Of a DNA stretch of 32,155 nucleotides, positions 27,412-32,155 are shown piece by piece. The notes under the pieces are model-generated. The model ran no database searches. It saw nothing but the letters and a program-made list of their open reading frames with translations, and was not told where the DNA came from. The DNA comes from Tannerella sp. (GTDB taxonomy: Bacteria; Bacteroidota; Bacteroidia; Bacteroidales; Tannerellaceae): positions 1 through 32,155 of the forward strand of contig JAITVS010000033.1 in assembly GCA_031285685.1 (NCBI GenBank), written 5' to 3'. The position numbers were made by a program, and so were the translations under genes. Positions within the stretch are counted from its first letter, which is position 1. Every line of letters starts with the position of its first letter.

Positions 27412-27990
27412 ATGAAAACAGATATTATATTATCAGGCGTCGGAGGACAGGGTATTTTGTCGATTGCAGCTGTTATAGGTGAAGCGGCATTGAAAGAAGG
27501 TTTGTACATGAAACAGGCGGAAGTGCACGGGATGAGCCAGCGCGGCGGCGATGTACAGTCGAACCTGCGTATATCCGATAAGCCGGTGGCATCCGATCTT
27601 ATTCCTATGGGACAGGCTGACCTGATCATCTCTTTGGAGCCGATGGAAAGTCTGCGCTACCTGCCTTATCTTAAAAAAGACGGATGGCTTGTTACAAACG
27701 CGCAACCTTATATCAATATTCCTAATTATCCGGATCTGGATAAAGTGAAAGAAGAAATCGGAAAACTTCCGAATAAGGTAATTCTGGATGTTGAACTGAT
27801 AGCCAAAGAACTGGGTTCGTCCCGTGTGGCGAATATCGTTATGCTTGGAGCTGCAACTCCCTTTCTCGGCATTGCTTATGATAAGATTGCCGGCGGTATA
27901 CGCTCCATTTTCGCGAATAAGGGCGATGAGATCATTGAACTGAATCTGAAGGCGCTGCAGGCCGGTTTTGACGTAGCAAACAAGAAATGA
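27412..27990 (+). CDS. iorB: Indolepyruvate ferredoxin oxidoreductase beta subunit
   Basis: The protein has 192 residues, the usual length. The 2-oxoacid oxidoreductase gamma-type fold is marked by ILSGVGGQGILS at residues 6-17, then AEVHGMSQRGGDVQSNLRIS and ADLIISLEPMESLRYLPYL. It pairs with IorA to oxidise arylpyruvates made from tryptophan, phenylalanine and tyrosine. It is intact even though iorA carries a stop codon, which argues that the iorA change is recent or an error. It ends about 100 bp before the next gene, and I see no strong terminator in that gap. Confidence 0.95.
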   Translation: MKTDIILSGVGGQGILSIAAVIGEAALKEGLYMKQAEVHGMSQRGGDVQSNLRISDKPVASDLIPMGQADLIISLEPMESLRYLPYLKKDGWLVTNAQPYINIPNYPDLDKVKEEIGKLPNKVILDVELIAKELGSSRVANIVMLGAATPFLGIAYDKIAGGIRSIFANKGDEIIELNLKALQAGFDVANKK

Positions 27991-28022
27991 TGCCTGCCGG
28001 GCGTAATCTTTGCCGATATTGT

Positions 28023-28053
28023 TTTGAATTCTGATAATTAAAATTTATATTTG
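28023..28053 (+). promoter_or_regulatory. Promoter of the zinc-ribbon/CD225 gene
   Basis: TTTG (28023-28026), exactly 19 bp, then TATATTTG (28046-28053) is the clearest match in the window to the Bacteroidota consensus. Transcription would start near 28060, about 30 nt before the ATG. Confidence 0.75.
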
Positions 28054-28090
28054 TACGTTAAATTAAGAATACAAATTAAATTATACATTT

Positions 28091-28675
28091 ATGAATTGTC
28101 CGAAATGTGGAGCGCAAAATATGGATGGGGTAACATTTTGCGGTAATTGTGGGGCGCAAATGGAGTCTCATATTCCAACACAAACACCAGAAACACCCCA
28201 ACAGAATGTACCAGAGGCGGGTGTTAGCAATCAACAGGTGCAACAACCCCAGCCGTATCAGCAACAACAGTCATACCAACAGACTCAACAGCAGTCATAT
28301 GGCGGAGGCCAGCCGGGAGGCCCCAGATATACGAATCCATCGGGAGGTCCTTCCAACGGAGGGATGGTTCCGCCTAAAAATTACATGGTAGAATCAATCG
28401 TTGTCACTGTGGTTTCTTTTCTTTGCTGCTGCTCGCCTATATCCGTCATACTCGGTATCATAGCGATCATAAAAGCAAATAACGTGAATCCGGAATTTGA
28501 AAGAGGTAATATCAATGAAGCAATCGGTAATGCGGACTCAGCCAAGAAATTAACGATTTGGGCCGCAATTATTGCAGTCGCTTTCTATGTGATATTCCTG
28601 ATATTATATTTCTTATTCTTTGCTGCGGCAATTGCCGAATCCGGAGGCTGGGATTCGTTCCTTAATAATATGTAA
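28091..28675 (+). CDS. Zinc-ribbon, Gln-rich linker and CD225/dispanin-like membrane protein
   Basis: The protein has 194 residues. An N-terminal zinc ribbon has Cys3, Cys6, Cys17 and Cys20 (CPKCG, CGNCG). Residues about 30-95 are a Gln/Pro/Gly-rich linker with repeated QQSYQQ units. The C-terminus has two membrane helices in a CD225 arrangement: PPKNYMVESIVVTVVSFLCCCSPIS, then the loop ILGIIAIIKANNVNPEFERG with DSAKKLTIWA, then the second helix. CD225 is the domain of animal interferon-induced IFITM proteins; bacterial members are common, with unknown roles. It has a good promoter and an adjacent DUF2752 gene that often accompanies it in Bacteroidota. Cytoplasmic ribbon with an inner-membrane anchor is the likely topology. 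Confidence 0.85.
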   Translation: MNCPKCGAQNMDGVTFCGNCGAQMESHIPTQTPETPQQNVPEAGVSNQQVQQPQPYQQQQSYQQTQQQSYGGGQPGGPRYTNPSGGPSNGGMVPPKNYMVESIVVTVVSFLCCCSPISVILGIIAIIKANNVNPEFERGNINEAIGNADSAKKLTIWAAIIAVAFYVIFLILYFLFFAAAIAESGGWDSFLNNM

Positions 28676-28697
28676 ATATAAAGATTGTATAATAATG

Positions 28698-28740
28698 CCG
28701 TCATGTAACACCGATATTGCGGGTTATATGGCGGTTTTTT
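28698..28740 (+). terminator. Terminator or attenuator just before the DUF2752 gene
   Basis: CCGTCATGTAACACCG (28698-28713) pairs imperfectly with CGGGTTATATGGCGG (28720-28734), with a short loop and six T residues to 28740. The T run ends 4 bp before the downstream ATG, so expression of the DUF2752 gene would need readthrough or a separate start. Confidence 0.7.
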
Positions 28741-28744
28741 GTGT

Positions 28745-29149
28745 ATGGATATGAGAGTGGACAGAAAAAAACGAATAGGAATCGGGTTGGCTATAATGGT
28801 CCTTTTACTGGCCGGAATATATTTGTATTCACAATATAATCCGGAGAATTACCTGTTCTTTCCCAAATGTCCGGTTTATACGTTGACCGGGTATAAGTGT
28901 CCCGGTTGTGGCTCACAAAGGGCTTTTTATCATCTTTTTCATGGGAATTTCGTTACGGCGTTTATGTATAATCCGCTGATGATGCTTCTGGTACCCTATG
29001 TTTTATTCGGAATCTATATAGAATACATGACAGACAGAAACAATCCCCGCATTGTATATCTTCGAAATCTGTTCTTCGGTAAATGGGCCGTACTTATACT
29101 TGCCGTGATAATCCTGCTTTACACCATATCCCGTAATCTGTTATTCTGA
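28745..29149 (+). CDS. DUF2752 membrane protein
   Basis: The protein has 134 residues from ATG 28745 (28751 is also possible). An N-terminal helix (about residues 11-29) is followed by the family signature CPVYTLTGYKCPGCGSQRAF with three cysteines, then HLFHGNFVTAFMYNPLM. Two more helices follow, one at the end. DUF2752 proteins have no known function; the conserved CPxCG-like cysteine pair could bind metal. It follows the CD225-like gene, a pairing common in Bacteroidota, but a terminator-like hairpin lies between them. It converges with the XRE gene, 5 bp apart. Confidence 0.88.
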   Translation: MDMRVDRKKRIGIGLAIMVLLLAGIYLYSQYNPENYLFFPKCPVYTLTGYKCPGCGSQRAFYHLFHGNFVTAFMYNPLMMLLVPYVLFGIYIEYMTDRNNPRIVYLRNLFFGKWAVLILAVIILLYTISRNLLF

Positions 29150-29154
29150 TTTTA

Positions 29155-29808
29155 TCACTTCAGATCATGTTTTTCCGGAATAAATGTTTCGTACGTATTA
29201 TCAGAATAGAAAATTAACAGTTTATCAATCGTCCGGTTTGGCCTCTCCTTGTATATAATAACTTCTTTTTCAGTTACTTTGATATTATTATCCGTCTGAT
29301 TAACCTCCGCTCCTTTGCGATTTTCAGCCGGAATATGGCTCTCCGTATGAATATTCTCTTCTGCAGAAGTCTCCGTATGAGATTTTATAACAGGACCGGT
29401 TACACTGTTTTGATTCGATTGGGGACCGGAGGAAACCGGCCGGTCGAATAATCCCGGTTCTCTGCCGGCAGACATGACCGGGTTTAATTTCCTGCTATTT
29501 TCACCCCCCGCATTTTCCTTCGTATCGGAATTCGTGTCCGTCTCCGGATTATTTCCGGAAATATTGCTGTTATTTACAGGATTCGGCGTAATTTTCATCT
29601 GTCCTTTACCAGTGAGCAGCCAACCGGGATCAATATCGTCAAAACGCTCGATAATCCTTGTTATAACATCGGCGCTGGGATTATTTCGCCCTAACATAAT
29701 ATGAGACATAGCCGCCCGTTGAATACCGATCGCCTCGGAAAACTGGGTCGCATTCATGTTTTTATCCTGCATAATATTAATAATACGTAGTGTACGATCA
29801 TTCTTCAT
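29155..29808 (-). CDS. XRE-family helix-turn-helix regulator with long acidic/Asn-rich tail
   Basis: The protein has 217 residues from ATG 29808 (the frame extends to 29850). The start is chosen because it opens MKNDRTLRIINIMQDKNMN, a normal first HTH helix. The DNA-binding unit is residues about 5-66: NATQFSEAIGIQRAAMSHIM holds the two key helices, and DDIDPGWLLTGKGQM ends the domain, as in many Bacteroidota and phage-like repressors. The rest (about 75-190) is polar, with no fold recognised, and ends with EVIIYKERPNRTIDKLLIFY. The regulon is unknown. It has a good promoter at 29883-29914 overlapping dyad sequences, so it may control itself. Confidence 0.85.
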   Translation of the reverse strand: MKNDRTLRIINIMQDKNMNATQFSEAIGIQRAAMSHIMLGRNNPSADVITRIIERFDDIDPGWLLTGKGQMKITPNPVNNSNISGNNPETDTNSDTKENAGGENSRKLNPVMSAGREPGLFDRPVSSGPQSNQNSVTGPVIKSHTETSAEENIHTESHIPAENRKGAEVNQTDNNIKVTEKEVIIYKERPNRTIDKLLIFYSDNTYETFIPEKHDLK

Positions 29809-29882
29809 AGATGAACTTTTTATGTGGATGATAATATAAATACATGCCAAAATGGCAAAAATATACTATTGATTAAGCGATA

Positions 29883-29914
29883 CAAATATAAACAAGATAA
29901 TTTACATTTGCAAA
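29883..29914 (-). promoter_or_regulatory. Promoter of the XRE gene, with overlapping dyads
   Basis: On the minus strand TTTG (29911-29914), 20 bp, then TATATTTG (29883-29890) fit the consensus exactly. The -33 half lies in the 8-bp palindrome TTTGCAAA (29907-29914), between TTTACA (29901-29906) and a downstream TGTAAA. A repressor bound there would block transcription, which fits autoregulation. Confidence 0.65.
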
Positions 29915-30450
29915 TTATCTTTGTAAACAAAAGTACGATACAAAAATATCACTAGTTACTTTTGTAATACACAAATATGTATACTAATGTATAAAACACA
30001 TATTTAATATATTAAACTAAAACTTTATAAATTGAACTTAATTTATTGATTATTTGAGTAAATAATAATGAAGAAATAATAATTCAAGAGGCTTTTCAGG
30101 CCATTTTTTACAAACCTATATCAATAATGGGATATATCTATTCTATAACTTTAATTGAATCTCATAATTAGCTTATTTATAGTATAATAAATCTACAATA
30201 TTTCATTTATATAATAAGATATAAAAGGATATTTTTACAATTGTTTATACTGGATATTTTTGTAAAATATAGGATTGACAACATGCTTTTACGTTGTTAC
30301 AAAAGTTTAATATATAGATTTGTATCGAAATACATTTGTGTAATAGATGATTTTTTGCAGAGTTATTGTATATTACAAATGTGTATCAATAACATTTGTA
30401 ATGATTGATGTCATTTTGTCATAAAAGGAAGGAAGTATAAATATGTATAA
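29915..30450. other. AT-rich intergenic region with recurrent TTTGTAA/TTACAAA dyads
   Basis: The roughly 600 bp between the XRE start and the holA stop hold no coding frame that I trust. Very AT-rich, it repeats TTTGTAA or its reverse about eight times. The best dyad is ATTACAAATG (30372-30381) with CATTTGTAAT (30393-30402), perfect 10-bp arms 11 bp apart. CTTTTGTAA near 29960 and TTACAAAAG near 30297 also match. Plus-strand -7-like elements occur at 30255-30262, 30315-30322 and 30331-30338, facing the 3' end of holA. Chance matches are common in such DNA. It may be an operator array, an unannotated small RNA locus or a remnant. Confidence 0.4.
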
Positions 30451-31476
30451 TCAGTGCATGATTTTATACAGCATCTCTTTGTAGATATCGCCGGCGGTTA
30501 ACGTGGATGTTGTTTCGAATCCTTTTGATTTGGCATCGGCAGTACGGATTTCACGTATAGCGTCGAATACTTTCATGGCTGTATAATGGCGAAGCCCCAA
30601 CAAATAATCTGCAGCCTGGAATGGCCATTGCAGATGAAGTGTTTGCATGACGCCTTTTTCGGATCTGTCTTTGGAATAAAAACAGATCATCAGATTTGTA
30701 AAAAAATTGAATACAACCGGCAGTATCGGTTGGCTATAATTCACTTTCGGGTTTTTGTCAAAATAATCGGCGATACGGTTAGCGCGTAGTATATCTTTCG
30801 AAGCGATGGCGTTCACAAATTCATAACTGTTAAATTCTTTACTGATACCGATATTCGTTTCTATCATTTCAGGTGTTATCCGTTTGGACGGACTGTTTCC
30901 GAATATAACCAGCAGCTTATCCGCCTCTTTTTCCAGCCGGCTCAAGTCATTACCGATATAATCGGCCAGCATCTGTGCGCCTTTTCCGTCAATGTCCATC
31001 GCCCGTTGCTTCATAAATGATATGATAAACCCCGGCATTTTGTTATCGTAAATTTTCTTCGATTCAAAAACGATACCGACCTTTCGGGCTTCCGTAAGAA
31101 GATTCTTGCGGCCATCTAATTTTTTGTACTTATGGCAGATCACGAATACGGTCGAGGCGGACGGCGCTTTTACATAATGACTCAATAGCTCGATTTTATT
31201 CAGATTTTGTGCTTCTTTCACAATAACAAGCTGTCGCTCGGCCATCATCGGAAAGCGTTTTGCGGTATTGATGATGTTCAGCGCGTCGGAGTCGTTGCCG
31301 TAAAATATCATCTGGTTAAAATCCCGTTCCGTATCATTCAGTACGTTCTTTACCAGTAATTCTTCTATTTTATCGATGAAATAAGGTTCTTCACCCATTA
31401 AAACGTACACCGGAGCAAAATTCTTACCGGCTATATCGCGACAGATCTCGTCAAATGTATATTCCTTTTTAGCCAT
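30451..31476 (-). CDS. holA: DNA polymerase III subunit delta
   Basis: The protein has 341 residues from ATG 31476; the longer frame adds 15 residues that overlap the preceding gene. Delta opens the sliding clamp as part of the clamp loader. Seen are the opening MAKKEYTFDEICRDI, FAPVYVLMGEEPYFIDKIEELL, the clamp-contact region RFPMMAERQLVIVKEAQNL, and ADYIGNDLSRLEKEADKLL, all at the positions usual for the family. The delta subunit has no active ATP site. The stop of the AMP nucleosidase gene and this ATG are one base apart, so the two are translationally coupled. Confidence 0.93.
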   Translation of the reverse strand: MAKKEYTFDEICRDIAGKNFAPVYVLMGEEPYFIDKIEELLVKNVLNDTERDFNQMIFYGNDSDALNIINTAKRFPMMAERQLVIVKEAQNLNKIELLSHYVKAPSASTVFVICHKYKKLDGRKNLLTEARKVGIVFESKKIYDNKMPGFIISFMKQRAMDIDGKGAQMLADYIGNDLSRLEKEADKLLVIFGNSPSKRITPEMIETNIGISKEFNSYEFVNAIASKDILRANRIADYFDKNPKVNYSQPILPVVFNFFTNLMICFYSKDRSEKGVMQTLHLQWPFQAADYLLGLRHYTAMKVFDAIREIRTADAKSKGFETTSTLTAGDIYKEMLYKIMH

Positions 31477-31477
31477 G

Positions 31478-32155
31478 CTACCAGCTGAATTTGATATGTT
31501 GAATCGTTTTCTTTTTATCAATCATCATCTCTAATGACTTAATACCAAGTTTAACGTGTTCGGGAGCATATAGCCTGGTTACACTTTTATCGCTTTCCTC
31601 TGTCTTGACACCGGTTTCTTCGAGCGGTTTATCGGAAATCATCAACAGGACTCCCGTAGGTATTTCATTTGCGAATCCTGCCGTAAGTAAAGTGGCGGTT
31701 TCCATATCGATACCCGTGGCATGTGTCTTGACAAGATAATCTTTGAAGGCAGTGTCAAATTCCCATACGCGGCGGTTGGTCGTATAGACAGTACCGGTCC
31801 AGTAATCTTTTCCACTGTCGCGAATGGCCGACGAGATGGCGCGAAGCATGGAGAACGCCGGGAGAGACGGCACTTCGGGGGGCAGGTAATCGTTTGATGT
31901 CCCTTCGCCGCGAATGGCCGCGATCGGTAAAACATAATCGCCGATCGCATTCGCTTTTTTCAACCCTCCGCATTTGCCCAGAAATAATACGGCTTTCGGT
32001 TTGACGGCCGACAACAGGTCCATAATTGTCGCAGCATTGGCGCTGCCCATGCCGAAATTAATAATCGTCATGCCTCCGCCTGCGGCATTCGGCATCGTAT
32101 TTTTCAAACCTGATATCGGAACATTGAAATGCTCGGCAAACAATTCCACATATTT
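31478..32155 (-). CDS. amn: AMP nucleosidase, 5' end outside window
   Basis: The frame is open to the right edge: the GTG at 32149 is an internal Val codon preceded by Tyr and Lys codons, so about 30-40 N-terminal residues are missing. It hydrolyses AMP to adenine and ribose 5-phosphate. The nucleoside-phosphorylase fold shows ITIINFGMGSANAATI-like sequence (here MTIINFGMGSANAATIMDLL), VLFLGKCGGLKK, AAIRGEGTSNDYLPPEVP, YTTNRRVWEFD and GIDMETATLL (Glu at the nucleoside site). The length and landmarks fit the short Bacteroidota form (about 260 residues) rather than the long enterobacterial one. It is cytoplasmic and leads the holA transcript. Confidence 0.9.
   Translation of the reverse strand, partial: KYVELFAEHFNVPISGLKNTMPNAAGGGMTIINFGMGSANAATIMDLLSAVKPKAVLFLGKCGGLKKANAIGDYVLPIAAIRGEGTSNDYLPPEVPSLPAFSMLRAISSAIRDSGKDYWTGTVYTTNRRVWEFDTAFKDYLVKTHATGIDMETATLLTAGFANEIPTGVLLMISDKPLEETGVKTEESDKSVTRLYAPEHVKLGIKSLEMMIDKKKTIQHIKFSW

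Noticed and set aside
29915..30450. Replication origin or iteron array
   Set aside because: The half-sites vary in spacing and orientation, and no dnaA, dnaN or plasmid rep gene is nearby; no DnaA-box cluster was recognised.

Overview
The window comes from a low-GC, anaerobe-type member of the Bacteroidota, most likely order Bacteroidales. Several things point there: an aerotolerance (Bat) gene block, a SusC/SusD pair, a Bacteroidota-style GyrA, start sites mostly without a Shine-Dalgarno sequence, and several copies of the Bacteroidota promoter pattern TTTG-N19/20-TAnnTTTG. I saw no tRNA, rRNA, CRISPR array, insertion sequence or phage gene. Both window edges cut a gene.

Layout. 1-5.4 kb (+): the end of the bat operon (a BatD-like/BatA-like fusion cut by the left edge, a second BatD, BatE), then a PAP2 phosphatase. 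5.6-7.1 kb (+): a small helix-turn-helix-like protein and a DUF2007/universal-stress fusion, each closed by a terminator. 7.25-9.7 kb (-): an exported DUF6599-like protein and a Tat-exported ferredoxin/aldo-keto reductase fusion, separated by a strongly self-complementary intergenic element. 9.9-11.4 kb (-): an exported DUF2092 / DUF6515 pair. 11.75-15.6 kb (-): gyrA followed by an exported TPR protein. 16.0-19.5 kb (+): arylacetate-CoA ligase (PaaK type), a double-ACT protein, a 36-residue membrane peptide and a sodium:solute symporter. 19.8-24.5 kb (+): susC (broken) and susD. 24.6-25.7 kb: mltG. 25.8-28.0 kb: iorA (interrupted by a stop codon) and iorB. 28.1-29.1 kb: a zinc-ribbon/CD225 membrane protein and a DUF2752 membrane protein. 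29.15-32.15 kb (-): an XRE regulator, about 600 bp of AT-rich DNA with inverted repeats, holA, and an AMP nucleosidase cut by the right edge.

How genes may work together. PaaK, the ACT protein and IorAB fit one route linking arylpyruvates (from aromatic amino acids), aryl-acetyl-CoA and free arylacetates. The small peptide plus symporter could move an organic acid for it. In this sequence IorA has an in-frame TAA at codon 10 and SusC has a frameshifting internal deletion, so two multi-gene functions look damaged in this strain unless these are sequence errors. The Bat proteins are envelope proteins with a VWA domain, BatD domains and a TPR/SH3 protein that probably act as a complex.

The observations most worth following are the BatD-BatA fusion beside an intact BatD, the iorA nonsense codon, the susC deletion, the 36-codon symporter partner gene, the long nested hairpin at 8266-8466, and the dyad-rich region upstream of the XRE gene.
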